Source of the DNA: Streptomyces dysideae
GTDB taxonomy: Bacteria; Actinomycetota; Actinomycetes; Streptomycetales; Streptomycetaceae
Direction of reading: 5' to 3'
DNA: 64,000 nt
NCBI RefSeq assembly: GCF_001514305.1
Contig: NZ_KQ949081.1
Location: 247,142 to 311,141 of the forward strand
The translations under genes and the position numbers were made by a program. Each line of letters begins with the position of its first letter. Within the stretch, counting starts at the first letter, position 1. This document shows, one piece after another, positions 54,825 through 63,750 of the stretch. The notes beneath the pieces were generated by a model. It had not been told where the DNA came from and did not search any database. It was given only the letters and a program-made list of their open reading frames with translations.

Positions 54825-55691
54825 ATGCGGTTTCAACTCACCGAGGACCAGCGGGCGTTGCGGGACGGTGTGCGGGGACTGCTGGTCCGGCGGTTCGACC
54901 GGGACGCCCTGTGGGCGGCGGTGGCGGAGCCCGGTCTCGACCGTGCGCTGTGGCGGGAGCTCGGGGCCGCCGGGTTCTTCGCGCTGCGGGTGCCGGAGGC
55001 GGAGGGCGGAGTGGGACTCGGGCTGCCCGAGGCCGTGTTGGCCTTCGAGGAGGCGGGGCGGGCACTGCTGCCCGGGCCGCTGCTGGCCACCCATCTCGCC
55101 GCCGGGACCGTGGCCGGGGCCGCCACGGGGGAGACGGTCGTGGCGGCCGTCGACGGCGGGCTGGTGGAGTGGCTGGCGGAAGCGGACGTCGTCCGCGGGG
55201 ATGCCGCCGGCGCCGTACCGCTGCGGTCGGTCGATCCGCTGACGCCGCTGCACCGGGCCCCCGGGGCGGCCGGGGTCGCCGATCCCGTCGCCGTACTCCT
55301 GACCGCCGCCGAGCAGCTCGGCACCGCCACGCGCGCGTGCGAGCTCGCCGTGCAACACGCCCGGACCCGTGAGCAGTTCGGGCAGCCGATCGGGGGCTTC
55401 CAGGCCGTCAAGCACCTGTGCGCGGAGCTGCTGGCGCGGGTGGAGGTGGCCCGGGCCGCCGTGTACGCGGCGGCCGTCACGGGCGACCGTGCGGACATCG
55501 CCGCGGCCCGGCTGCTCTCCGACGAGGCCGCCGTACGCGGCGCCCGCGACTGCCTCCAGGTACACGGCGGCATGGGCTTCACCTGGGAGTCCGAGGTGCA
55601 TCTGCTGCTGAAACGGGCCTGGGTGCGGGCACAGCGTGGCGGCGGAGTCACGCAGAGTGAGGAGCTGCTCGCGGCCGATCTGGTGGCCTGA
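54825..55691 (+). CDS. Acyl-CoA dehydrogenase, short subunit of a pair
   Basis: 288-residue protein, shorter than typical (about 350-400). It has the N-terminal helical domain (RFQLTEDQRALRDGVRGLL) and the C-terminal domain (TREQFGQPIGGFQAVKH, CLQVHGGMGFTWE), with a reduced middle beta domain. It is the probable partner of the 377-residue protein in a heterotetramer. ATG 54825. Last gene of this run. Confidence 0.87.
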   Translation: MRFQLTEDQRALRDGVRGLLVRRFDRDALWAAVAEPGLDRALWRELGAAGFFALRVPEAEGGVGLGLPEAVLAFEEAGRALLPGPLLATHLAAGTVAGAATGETVVAAVDGGLVEWLAEADVVRGDAAGAVPLRSVDPLTPLHRAPGAAGVADPVAVLLTAAEQLGTATRACELAVQHARTREQFGQPIGGFQAVKHLCAELLARVEVARAAVYAAAVTGDRADIAAARLLSDEAAVRGARDCLQVHGGMGFTWESEVHLLLKRAWVRAQRGGGVTQSEELLAADLVA

Positions 55692-56183
55692 GGGTGCTGG
55701 GCTGCGGTGTCTTCAGGAAGGCCGGTACGGATGTCGCGGATTGTGGCATACCGGAATTACGGAGCGTTGATATCGGCTTGTGTCCTAGGTGTGACTCGTC
55801 ACGACCTGGAGTCGCTGTCCCGCTCCGGTACCTTGTGTCAGATGCGAGTGGTTCTGAGCACGAGCCATGCCGGTGTTGCCTCTGAGGCGGCTCCGGATCC
55901 GGCGGTGCGCGCCGCTGCCCGCAGGGTGAGAGGGCTTTCTGCCCCCGCCTGTTCGACTTCCCGCAATGAGCGTCGCACAGTATGCCGCACGGGTACTCCT
56001 TCGCGCTGGAATATGCCCGAAGCGCTTGTTGGGGTGACTGTACGTCAACCATGCTGTCATGCAAGGGATTCACGTTCCGTGACCCTGGGTCCGGCCATTG
56101 TTCTGGCCATGCAAAAAATGGCTACGATCGTGGCCCTCGTGAGGCGCGGGGCTAAGTGTCCGCCGGTTCGGATGGTGTGAGCG
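55692..56183. other. 492-bp gap before the ATP-binding protein
   Basis: Lower coding character and lower GC than the neighbours. Several short open frames lack supporting codon use. A possible -10 box TACGAT (56123-56128) lies 55 bp before the next start, with only a weak TTGTTC -35 box at 19 bp spacing. No strong terminator was found after the dehydrogenase gene. Confidence 0.5.
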
Positions 56184-56660
56184 GTGCAGGTGCTTCAAGT
56201 GCAGCTGGAGATCCGACCCGACCCCGCTGAAGTGGGGCGGGCCCGGCGATGGGCCCGCTCGCGGCTCGCCGGGTCCGGGATAGGAGCCGACGAGCCGCTC
56301 GCCGAGACCCTGATCCTGCTCATCTCCGAACTCGTCACCAACGCCGTGGTGCACACCGGCTGTCCGGCCGTGCTGCGGCTGTCCCTGCGGGGCGGCGCTG
56401 AGGAGTCGGCCACCGTGCGCCTCGAAGTGGCCGACAGCAGCGACCGGGCGCCGGTGCCGCGGTGTGTGGACGGCGACGAGACGGGCGGCCGCGGGCTGGC
56501 GCTCGTCGACGGGCTCGCCGACCGGTGGGGCTGGAGCCCCGAGGGCGCCGGCAAGCGCATCTGGTGCGAACTCGACCGGTGCGCACAGTCACACGAGGGT
56601 GCGACGGCGTACGCGGGTGGCGCTTCGGCGTGCGAAGGGCTGGCCTTCGAGGCGGTGTGA
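56184..56660 (+). CDS. RsbW-type ATP-binding protein (HATPase, anti-sigma-like)
   Basis: 158-residue GHKL-fold protein of the serine-kinase anti-sigma type: the N-box LISELVTNAVVHTG (about 50-63), the G1 box LEVADSSDRAP and G2-like GDETGGRGLALVDGLADRWG. It would bind ATP and may phosphorylate a STAS protein; a STAS gene lies 6.5 kb away, but no pairing is shown. GTG 56184. Single gene. Confidence 0.86.
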   Translation: MQVLQVQLEIRPDPAEVGRARRWARSRLAGSGIGADEPLAETLILLISELVTNAVVHTGCPAVLRLSLRGGAEESATVRLEVADSSDRAPVPRCVDGDETGGRGLALVDGLADRWGWSPEGAGKRIWCELDRCAQSHEGATAYAGGASACEGLAFEAV

Positions 56661-57018
56661 CGCCCCGGAGTGCGGGGCGGTGCATGGTGGCAAAGATCTT
56701 GGCCTTCCTGTGTCACGCGAGTGATGATGCGCCGGGCCGTGCCTCAGTGCGCGCCTACTGCAAATAGGGCGTAAGTAATAAATCCCCAAACAGGTGTTGA
56801 CGCCGCGTGTCCGTTTGATCACGCTTGTGGTCAGCGATTCGCCGCGAGGGGACGACGAGGGTTTCGGTGGCGGGAACCCTCGGCGAGTGTGGGTCGTGAT
56901 CCGGCGTCGGTCTCTCGGGGGCAGGAGGGGCTGGGCGGGAACGCCGGATTCGGATGGCGGCGCGCGGAGCCGCGCTCGGGGTGGGCAGCAGCGCGCCGCC
57001 AGTCGGACTCCTCACCTC
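56661..57018. other. 358-bp gap with AT-rich patch and hairpin
   Basis: Convergent gap between the ATP-binding protein and the cyclase. It includes an AT-rich patch near 56762-56794, unusual for this genome, and the hairpin at 56856-56882. No gene supported. Confidence 0.5.
56856..56882. terminator. Hairpin in convergent gap
   Basis: CGAGGGTT and AACCCTCG form an 8-bp perfect stem with an 11-nt loop between two converging genes. Confidence 0.6.
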
Positions 57019-57945
57019 CTACAGAATCGCTACCGGTGCCACCGGAGTTCCCGTGGCGCCGGTGAACGGTTCGGGCATCGCCGACAGCAGGAACGCGTAG
57101 CGGCTCTCTTGTCCACAGGTTGTGGACAACTCTTCGAGATTCCAGTTCTGGCCCTGGAGCATCCCCATCTCCACCAGGTCGAGCGCGTGCACGGGCAGCC
57201 ACAGATCCTCGATCTCGGGCGGAAAGATCTCAAATGTGAGGGTGTCGTTGGCGACGGCGGCGACATCGCGGGCGTGGAACCACTCCGGCGTACGGACCGA
57301 AAGTCCGGGCGACGGGAACGCGTACGCGTGCTTGTCCCCGGCGAGATACACCTGCACCTGTCCGGTCCGTACGAGCACGATGTCGCCGGCGCGCACGCGC
57401 GTGCCCGCGAGATCCTCGGCGGCGTCGAGGTCCTCGGGCGTGACGGCGTGCCCGCCGTCGAGGCGGTCCTTGCCATGGGCGCGGGCGACGTCCAGCAGCA
57501 CCCCGCGCGAGACGATGTGCCGAGCCTTGTCGATGCCGCTGAACTGGGCGCCTGCGTGGGGGGTGATGGTGTCGGCGGGGCGGCCGTTGTAGAGCCTGCC
57601 GGAGTGTGAGACATGGGTGAGCGCGTCCCAGTGGGTGCCGGCCTGGAGGCCCATCGTCACGGCGTCGTCGCTGCAGGCGACCGTTCCCGGGCCGAAGATC
57701 TCCTGGTTGATCTGCACCATGGCGTGCAGCGGGTTGACGCGGCCCGGCATCATCCCGGTCTGCACGCCGTCCTGCTGGAGGGGGAGGGCGAGCGGGATCC
57801 GGCGGCCGGTGCGGACCTCGGCCGCGGCCTCGCGCACCACCTCGTCGGTGATCAGGTTCAGGGTGCCGATCTCGTCGTCGGCGCCCCAACGGCCCCAGTT
57901 GTTCACGCGCTTGGCGATCTCGTGGAACTCGTCGGGCAGTGACAT
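57019..57945 (-). CDS. Cyclase-family metal hydrolase (kynurenine formamidase-like fold)
   Basis: 308-residue member of PF04199. The metal motif reads GTHWDALTHVSH (about residues 106-117), matching HxGTHxDxPxH with Ala for Pro. Members open rings or hydrolyse amides and lactones; the specific substrate is unknown. ATG 57945. It is divergent from the SDR gene, and the gap holds two CTGACGG sites. Confidence 0.86.
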   Translation of the reverse strand: MSLPDEFHEIAKRVNNWGRWGADDEIGTLNLITDEVVREAAAEVRTGRRIPLALPLQQDGVQTGMMPGRVNPLHAMVQINQEIFGPGTVACSDDAVTMGLQAGTHWDALTHVSHSGRLYNGRPADTITPHAGAQFSGIDKARHIVSRGVLLDVARAHGKDRLDGGHAVTPEDLDAAEDLAGTRVRAGDIVLVRTGQVQVYLAGDKHAYAFPSPGLSVRTPEWFHARDVAAVANDTLTFEIFPPEIEDLWLPVHALDLVEMGMLQGQNWNLEELSTTCGQESRYAFLLSAMPEPFTGATGTPVAPVAIL

Positions 57946-57972
57946 GAGCCCTCCCCGGGGCTTGTCGCCGGG

Positions 57973-58018
57973 TATCTGACGGGTCGTAGAATCTGAGTCG
58001 AATCTAACGGACCGTCAG
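57973..58018. promoter_or_regulatory. CTGACGG-type operators, sites C and D, in opposite orientation
   Basis: Site C: TATCTGACGGGTCGTAGAAT at 57973-57992. Site D on the minus strand: CTGACGGTCCGTTAGATTCG at 57999-58018. They lie in the 95-bp gap between the divergent cyclase and SDR genes. Confidence 0.7.
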
Positions 58019-58040
58019 AAACTGCGGGAAGGGGCCGGGC

Positions 58041-58913
58041 ATGGGGAACTTCTTGGCAGACAAGGTCGTCGCCGTGACGGGTGCGGGGCGTGGCATCGGG
58101 CGGGCGGTCGCGCTCGCGGCTGCCGCCGAAGGGGCGCGGGTTGTCGTCAACGACTACGGCGTTTCTGTGGACGGGGCCTCGCCGACCAGTGAGGTTGCCG
58201 AGGGTGTGGTCAAGGAGATCGAGGCGGCGGGTGGGGAGGCCGTCGCGGTGGCCGACGACGTGTCCACGATGGCAGGCGGGCAGCGGGTTGTTGATGCTGC
58301 GGTGTCGTCGTTCGGGCGGCTGGACGGGGTCGTCTGTGTTGCCGGGATTCTGCGGGAGCGGATGCTGTTCAACATGACCGAGGAGGAGTGGGATCCGGTC
58401 GTCGCCACGCATCTGAAGGGCACGTTCACGGTGTTCCGGGCGGCCTCGGCGGTGATGCGGCAGCAGCGGGCGGGGACGCTGATCGGGTTCACCAGCGGGA
58501 ACCACCAGGGGTCTGTATCGCAGGCCAACTACAGCGCGGCCAAGGGCGGGATCATCTCGCTGGTTCGGAGTGCGGCGTTGGGGCTGAACAAGTACGGGGT
58601 TACCGCCAATGCGGTGGCGCCGGTCGCTCGTACGCGGATGTCGGCGAAGGTGCCGGTGGCGTTGCCGGAGATCGGGGAGCCGGAGGATGTCGCCGCGCTG
58701 GTGGTGTACCTGCTGTCCGACGGGGCTCGGGGGATCACCGGGCAGGTGTACACGATGGCTGGGGCGAAGTTGGCGGTCTGGGCTCAGCCGCGGGAGCTGC
58801 GCGCTGCGTATGCCGAGGGTTCCTGGACGCCGGAGCGGGTTGCTGAGGTTTTGCCGGGGGTGGTGGGGGTGGATCCGATGCCGTTGTTGGAGGGGCCGGG
58901 GTCGGGGGCCTAG
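58041..58913 (+). CDS. Short-chain dehydrogenase/reductase
   Basis: 290-residue NAD(P)-dependent oxidoreductase. The cofactor loop is VTGAGRGIGRAVALAA (about residue 14), with NDYGVSVDG next, and the catalytic YSAAKGG (about 165). Its extended loop resembles SDRs that oxidise 3-hydroxyacyl-CoA (multifunctional-protein type). ATG 58041 follows GGAAGGGG. Second half of the CTGACGG-controlled cluster. Confidence 0.92.
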   Translation: MGNFLADKVVAVTGAGRGIGRAVALAAAAEGARVVVNDYGVSVDGASPTSEVAEGVVKEIEAAGGEAVAVADDVSTMAGGQRVVDAAVSSFGRLDGVVCVAGILRERMLFNMTEEEWDPVVATHLKGTFTVFRAASAVMRQQRAGTLIGFTSGNHQGSVSQANYSAAKGGIISLVRSAALGLNKYGVTANAVAPVARTRMSAKVPVALPEIGEPEDVAALVVYLLSDGARGITGQVYTMAGAKLAVWAQPRELRAAYAEGSWTPERVAEVLPGVVGVDPMPLLEGPGSGA

Positions 58914-58940
58914 GGGGGTGGGGGATTTGGGGTGTTCGGC

Positions 58941-59010
58941 GGCTGCGGGTTCGTTGTGGCTTGTCGCGCCCACGCGGCGGAGCCGCATATGGCACAGCCC
59001 CGCGCCCCTC
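58941..59010 (+). repeat. Dispersed intergenic repeat, copy 3
   Basis: Same element as at 36848 and 39344: GTGGCTTGTCGCGCCCACGC and CCGCATAT, here with a shortened inner segment (GGCACAGC for CAGACACAGC) before CCCGCGCCCCT. Confidence 0.88.
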
Positions 59011-59048
59011 AGGTGCCTGCACGTGTCCGGCGTTGAGAGGGGAGCCCT

Positions 59049-60194
59049 GTGGAGTTTGGGTTTGGTGCTGAGGACGAGGCCTTTCGGGCCGAAGCGAAGG
59101 CTTGGCTCTGTGCGCATGCCGACGGTGGGCAGGATCGGCGTAGCTGGGAGCGGGTCCTTGGGAAGGGGGGTTGGATTGGGCTTTCCTGGGGGGAGGTGGG
59201 GTACGGGAATCGGGTTGCCTCCCTTACCCAGCAGGTGGTCTGGGCCGAGGAGTATGCGCGTTCGGGGGCGCCTCCGCGCTCCGGGCACATCGGCGAGAAG
59301 CTTCTCGCCCCCACCCTCCTCGCCCACGGCAGTGATGCGCAGAAGGCTCGCTTTCTGCCGCCGATCGCCGCCGGTGAGGAGCTCTGGTGCCAGGGGTACA
59401 GCGAGCCCGGGGCCGGGTCCGATCTCGCCGGGGTGCGGACCGTGGCCGTGCGGGACTCGGAGGGGGTTTACCGGGTCACCGGGCAGAAGATCTGGACCTC
59501 GCTCGCCCATGAGGCCGACTGGTGTTTTGTGCTGGCCCGTACGGAAGCCGGGTCTCGTCGGCATCACGGGCTGACCTTTCTGCTCGTGCCCATGGACCAG
59601 CCGGGGCGGATCGAGGTCCGGCCGATTCGGCAGATGACCGGCACCGGCGACTTCAACGAGGTGTTCTTCGACGGGGCGCACGCGCGCGTGGAGCATGTCG
59701 TGGGGGGAGAGGGTGAGGGCTGGCGGGTGGCCATGAGCCTGCTCGGGTTCGAGCGGGGGGTGTCCACGCTGGCCCAGCAGATCGGGTTCGCCGGGGAGTT
59801 GGGGCGCGTTGTGCGGACTGCCCTGCGTACGGGGGCCGTCGGGGATCCCGTCCTGCGTGAGCGCCTTGTGCGGCAGTGGGCCGAGTTGCGGGTGATGCGG
59901 TGGAACGCCCTGCGGACTCTGGGGGGTTCCGGGGACACGGGCGCGTCGAGTGTGGCCAAGCTGCTGTGGGGCGGGTGGCATCAGCGGCTCGGGGAGCTGG
60001 CGATGGCCGTACGGGGTGCCGAGGCGGCGGTGGGGCCGGTGGCGTGGTCGGCGTCGGCGCCGTACGAACTCGACGCGTTGCAGCACCTGTTCCTGTTCTC
60101 GCGGGCCGACACCATCTACGGCGGCTCCGATCAGATCCAGCGCACGATCATCGCCGAGCGGGTGCTCGGCCTGCCGAAGGAACCGAGAGGCTGA
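59049..60194 (+). CDS. Acyl-CoA dehydrogenase
   Basis: 381-residue FAD-dependent dehydrogenase, similar in type to the 377-residue protein at 53684: WCQGYSEPGAGSDLAGVRT (about 115), QKIWTSLAHEADWC and the C-terminal DQIQRTIIAERVLGLPKEP. GTG 59049 is the first in-frame start. It is followed by an alcohol dehydrogenase. The acyl substrate is unknown. Confidence 0.9.
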   Translation: MEFGFGAEDEAFRAEAKAWLCAHADGGQDRRSWERVLGKGGWIGLSWGEVGYGNRVASLTQQVVWAEEYARSGAPPRSGHIGEKLLAPTLLAHGSDAQKARFLPPIAAGEELWCQGYSEPGAGSDLAGVRTVAVRDSEGVYRVTGQKIWTSLAHEADWCFVLARTEAGSRRHHGLTFLLVPMDQPGRIEVRPIRQMTGTGDFNEVFFDGAHARVEHVVGGEGEGWRVAMSLLGFERGVSTLAQQIGFAGELGRVVRTALRTGAVGDPVLRERLVRQWAELRVMRWNALRTLGGSGDTGASSVAKLLWGGWHQRLGELAMAVRGAEAAVGPVAWSASAPYELDALQHLFLFSRADTIYGGSDQIQRTIIAERVLGLPKEPRG

Positions 60195-60206
60195 GGTGGC
60201 TGTGTG

Positions 60207-61256
60207 ATGCGAGGCGTGGTGTTCGACGGGAAGCAGACCGAGGTCGTGGACGATCTCGAGGTGCGGGAGCCGGGGGCCGGGGAGGTGCTGGTCACGATCT
60301 CGGCGGCGGGGTTGTGTCACTCCGATCTGTCGGTGGTGGACGGGACCATCCCCTTCCCGGTTCCTGTGGTGCTGGGGCACGAGGGGGCGGGGGTGGTGGA
60401 GGCCGTGGGCGCGGGGGTCGCGCACGTCGGGCCCGGGGACCATGTCGCGCTGTCCACGCTGGCCAACTGCGGTGCCTGCGCGGAGTGCGACCGGGGGTGG
60501 CCGACCATGTGCCGACGGGCCATCGGACGGCCGGGACAGCCGTTCACCAGGGGCGGCCGGTCCGTCTACCAGTTCGCCTCCAACTCCGCCTTCGCCGAGC
60601 GGACCGTGGTGCGGGCGGTGCAGGCCGTCCGTATCCCCAAGGACATTCCCATGCCGGCGGCCGCGCTCATCGGGTGCGGGGTGCTGACGGGCGTCGGTGC
60701 CGTGCTCAACCGGGCGAAGGTGGACCGGGGGGACCGGGTGCTGGTGATCGGCACGGGCGGTGTCGGGCTCAACGTCATTCAGGGGGCCCGGATCGCGGGG
60801 GCGCTGCGGATCGTGGCGGTGGACGCCAATCCGGAGAAGGAGGCGGCTGCTCGGCGGTTCGGGGCGACCGACTTCCTGACCTCGACCGAAGGGGTACGGG
60901 ACCTGCTGCCTACGGGGGTGGATCACGCCTTCGAGTGCGTGGGGCGGGTCGAGCTCATCCGGCAGGCCGTCGATCTGCTCGACCGGCACGGTCAGGCGAT
61001 CCTGCTCGGTGTGCCGCCGGCCGGGGCCGAGGCGTCCTTCGTCGTGTCGTCCATGTACCTGGACAAGTCGATCCTGGGGTGCCGTTACGGCTCCTCGCGG
61101 CCACAACGGGACATCGCCCTGTACGCCGAGCTGTACCGGGAGGGGCGGCTGCTGCTGGACGAGCTGGTCACGGAGACGTATCCGGTCGAGGAGTTCGAGA
61201 GGGCGGCGGCGGACGCGGAGGCGGGGAAGGTGGCCCGGGCGGTGCTGACCTTCTGA
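60207..61256 (+). CDS. Zinc-dependent alcohol dehydrogenase (MDR family)
   Basis: 349-residue medium-chain dehydrogenase. Catalytic zinc ligands are in GLCHSDLSV (Cys) and GHEGAG (His-Glu); structural zinc uses CGACAECDRGWPTMC. The NAD loop reads IGTGGVGLNVIQGA (about 175). ATG 60207 follows GAGGTGGC. It could oxidise an alcohol or hydroxyacyl intermediate of the cluster. Confidence 0.92.
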   Translation: MRGVVFDGKQTEVVDDLEVREPGAGEVLVTISAAGLCHSDLSVVDGTIPFPVPVVLGHEGAGVVEAVGAGVAHVGPGDHVALSTLANCGACAECDRGWPTMCRRAIGRPGQPFTRGGRSVYQFASNSAFAERTVVRAVQAVRIPKDIPMPAAALIGCGVLTGVGAVLNRAKVDRGDRVLVIGTGGVGLNVIQGARIAGALRIVAVDANPEKEAAARRFGATDFLTSTEGVRDLLPTGVDHAFECVGRVELIRQAVDLLDRHGQAILLGVPPAGAEASFVVSSMYLDKSILGCRYGSSRPQRDIALYAELYREGRLLLDELVTETYPVEEFERAAADAEAGKVARAVLTF

Positions 61257-61326
61257 CCTCCGGAGTTTTCCACAGGCCCGGAAATCCACTGCCGCACCGT
61301 CAGTGCCGCCCCCTACGGTTCACACC

Positions 61327-62586
61327 ATGACCTACCGCGATGTCGCCTCCAAGCAGGTTCTGACCTGGGCCTGCACAGCCGTCGCCGCCCGTATGCCGGT
61401 CGCCATGGCGCCGTTGGCCCTGGTCTTCCTGGCGCGGGAGCGGCCCGGCGGCTACACCCTGGGTGCGACCCTCGCGGCGGCCTATGTGATCGGCGAGATC
61501 ATCGGGGCGCCGGTCCTCGGGATGCGTATGGACCCGGCTCGCGGCCGTCGTCATCTGGCCGTCGGGCTCGCGTTCGGGGCGGTGGGGTTCGCGGGGCTCG
61601 GTGTGCTGGCCGAGGCGCACCCCGTCGTGCTGGGGGCGTTCGCGTTCCTGGCCGGTGCGGCCCCGGCCGCGGCCGCCGGTGGTCAGCGGGCGTTGCTGAC
61701 CTCGCTGGTCCCGGAACGTGCCGTGGCGCAGGCGCTGTCCGCCGAGTCGATGCTGATGTCCGGGGTGTGGGCGGTCTCGCCGGTCGCGGTCGCCGGCCTC
61801 GCCCTCGGGGTCGCGCCGCGCGTCCCGCTGCTCCTCGCGGCCGCCTTGATGGCGTTGTCGACTGCGGGCCTGTGGCTGCTGCCTGCCGGCTGGGACAACG
61901 GGGAGCAGGACGCAGGGCATGCGAAGCTCCGTGTTCTGATACGCGCCTGGCCGGTGTACGTCACCGGCGCGGCCAGCCTCACCCTGCTCGGCCTGGCCGA
62001 ACTCACCCTGCCCGCCCTTCTCGAGCAGCGCGGCATCGGCGTCGGCTGGTCCGGCCCGATGCTGGCGGGCCTGGCGGTGGGCGCGGGGCTCGGGGCGTTC
62101 CTGTACGGGATGAGGTCGTGGCCGGGGCGGCTCCGTGTGCGCAGTGTGGTGCTGATGTGCGGCATGTCGGTCTTCGTGACCCTCGCCGCGCTGATACCGG
62201 GCGCGGCGGGGATCGCGGTCGCCCTCGTCCTGGCGGGCACGCTCCAGTCGGGCGCGCTGATCACCCGCAACCTGTCGCTGCGCGAGGCCGTGCCGCCGGG
62301 TGTTCTGGCCGCCGGTTACTCCGTGATGTACGCGGCCGCGGGCGCGGGTTACGCGGCGTCGGGTTCCCTCGTCGGCGGTCTGCTTCAGCTGGTGGCACCG
62401 TCCACGGCCATCCTGGTCGGCGTGCTGCTGACCCTGCTGCTGACGGCGCTCGGCTGGTGGGGAGAGGCCCGCCTTGACGGCTCAAGTGCCGCTGCGCATC
62501 CGCCCGTTGACACCGACCCCGCTGTCGCCGCCGGCGCGGAAGGTGCGCCGATAGCTGGTGGGGGTGACCCCGAGCGCCGCCTGTAG
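61327..62586 (+). CDS. MFS transporter
   Basis: 419-residue membrane protein with 12 hydrophobic segments of the major facilitator type. It is rich in Ala/Leu/Gly, with RMDPARGRRHLAVGL in the loop between segments 2 and 3. The substrate is unknown; a drug or metabolite exporter is plausible. ATG 61327. The last 105 bases overlap the convergent GlxA-type gene. Confidence 0.86.
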   Translation: MTYRDVASKQVLTWACTAVAARMPVAMAPLALVFLARERPGGYTLGATLAAAYVIGEIIGAPVLGMRMDPARGRRHLAVGLAFGAVGFAGLGVLAEAHPVVLGAFAFLAGAAPAAAAGGQRALLTSLVPERAVAQALSAESMLMSGVWAVSPVAVAGLALGVAPRVPLLLAAALMALSTAGLWLLPAGWDNGEQDAGHAKLRVLIRAWPVYVTGAASLTLLGLAELTLPALLEQRGIGVGWSGPMLAGLAVGAGLGAFLYGMRSWPGRLRVRSVVLMCGMSVFVTLAALIPGAAGIAVALVLAGTLQSGALITRNLSLREAVPPGVLAAGYSVMYAAAGAGYAASGSLVGGLLQLVAPSTAILVGVLLTLLLTALGWWGEARLDGSSAAAHPPVDTDPAVAAGAEGAPIAGGGDPERRL

Positions 62587-63513
62587 GTGCTGGCGCATCG
62601 ACTGGGCCGTGCCGAAGCCGGCGTCCCGGGCCACCTGGTCGACGGTCAGGCCGGTGGACTCCAGCAGGTGCCGGGCCCGCTCGACGCGCTGCTGGGTGAG
62701 CCACTGGCCCGGACTGACGCCGACCTCCTCGCGGAACCGGCGGGTGAACGTCCGTACGGACATGGCCTCCTGCTCTGCCATGTCCCGCAGCTGGATCGGC
62801 TCGTGCAGCCGGCCCAGCGCCCAGGCGCGCGCGGCGGTCGTGGTCGCCAGCTGCGGGTCGGGCACGGGGCGGTGGATGAACTGCGCTTGCCCGCCGTCCC
62901 GATGGGGAGGTACGACGGTACGGCGGGCCACCTCGTTCGCGACCGCCGTGCCGTGGTCGCGGCGCACCATGTGCAGGCACAGGTCGATCCCGGCCGCCAC
63001 GCCCGCCGAGGTCAGCACGTCGCCGTCGTCGATGAACAGGACGTCCGCGTCGACCCTGACGCGCGGGAAGAGACGCTGGAGGCGCTCGGCGTCGGCCCAG
63101 TGCGTGGTCGCGGGCCGGCCGTCGAGGAGGCCGGCGGCGGCGAGGACGTAGACGCCGGTGCAGATGGAGGCGAACCGGGTGCCGGGCCGGATGTGGGCGA
63201 GCGCGGCGGCCAGTTCGTCGGTCAGGGCGCCCTCCTCGTAGACCGGGCCGAGTTCGTACGACGCCGGGACGATCACGGTGTCGGCGGTGGCCAGGGCTTC
63301 CGGGCCGTTCGGGACGTGGATGGCGAAGTCGGCGTTGGTCTCGACCGGGCCCGGCGGGCGCACCGAGCAGGTGATCACCTCGTACAGATGCCGCCGCTCG
63401 GCGTCCTTGGGACGGCCGAAGATCCGGTGCGGGATGCCCAGCTCGAAGGGGAGCAGTCCGTCCAGGGCGAGGACGACGACACGGTGCGGGCGGAACGCGC
63501 GCTCAGAGGCCAT
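62482..63513 (-). CDS. GlxA-family transcriptional regulator (DJ-1/PfpI plus AraC)
   Basis: 343-residue regulator. The N-terminal DJ-1/PfpI domain includes VVVLALDGLLPFELGIPHRI and the elbow region ASICTGVYVLAAAGLL; the C-terminal AraC helix-turn-helix includes MSVRTFTRRFREEVGVSPGQ and VARDAGFGTAQSMRQH. ATG 63513. An inverted repeat spans the start codon. Target and signal are unknown. Confidence 0.9.
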   Translation of the reverse strand: MASERAFRPHRVVVLALDGLLPFELGIPHRIFGRPKDAERRHLYEVITCSVRPPGPVETNADFAIHVPNGPEALATADTVIVPASYELGPVYEEGALTDELAAALAHIRPGTRFASICTGVYVLAAAGLLDGRPATTHWADAERLQRLFPRVRVDADVLFIDDGDVLTSAGVAAGIDLCLHMVRRDHGTAVANEVARRTVVPPHRDGGQAQFIHRPVPDPQLATTTAARAWALGRLHEPIQLRDMAEQEAMSVRTFTRRFREEVGVSPGQWLTQQRVERARHLLESTGLTVDQVARDAGFGTAQSMRQHLQAALGVTPTSYRRTFRAGGDSGVGVNGRMRSGT

Positions 63514-63547
63514 GGCCCGATCCTGACGAATGATGTCTTTCGGGCCA
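63513..63547. promoter_or_regulatory. Inverted repeat overlapping the glxA-type start codon
   Basis: TGGCCCGA (63513-63520) and TCGGGCCA (63540-63547) are exact complements. The first arm covers the start codon region, so it could act as an autoregulatory operator or an mRNA hairpin masking the start. Confidence 0.45.
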
Positions 63548-63750
63548 ATCGGGGCTGCCGCCTTCCGCTCCCTGCCGGGCCTGCTCATCGACCCGTTGAA
63601 CGAGGATTTCGCATGATGACGCTCAGGGGAACATGAGAGTGGGCAGATCTTGTGCACCCGCCAGGTCGAACCAGTTGGGGCAGACTCGGCGGCCGGGCCG
63701 CCCGCACAGGGCGACTCCCGCTGTTCCTTGTAGGAGAGTGCCCCGATCCC

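Noticed and set aside
55707..56180. 157-codon open frame before the ATP-binding protein
   Set aside because: Codon use, Cys/Arg-rich composition and lack of any domain argue against coding.
57903..61289. 1,128-codon minus-strand open frame opposite SDR, dehydrogenase and alcohol dehydrogenase
   Set aside because: Pro/Arg/His-rich composition and overlap with well-supported genes mark it as a shadow frame.
63660..63700. GGTTCGACC on the minus strand, resembling a tRNA T-loop
   Set aside because: No flanking T-stem, acceptor or anticodon stem could be folded.
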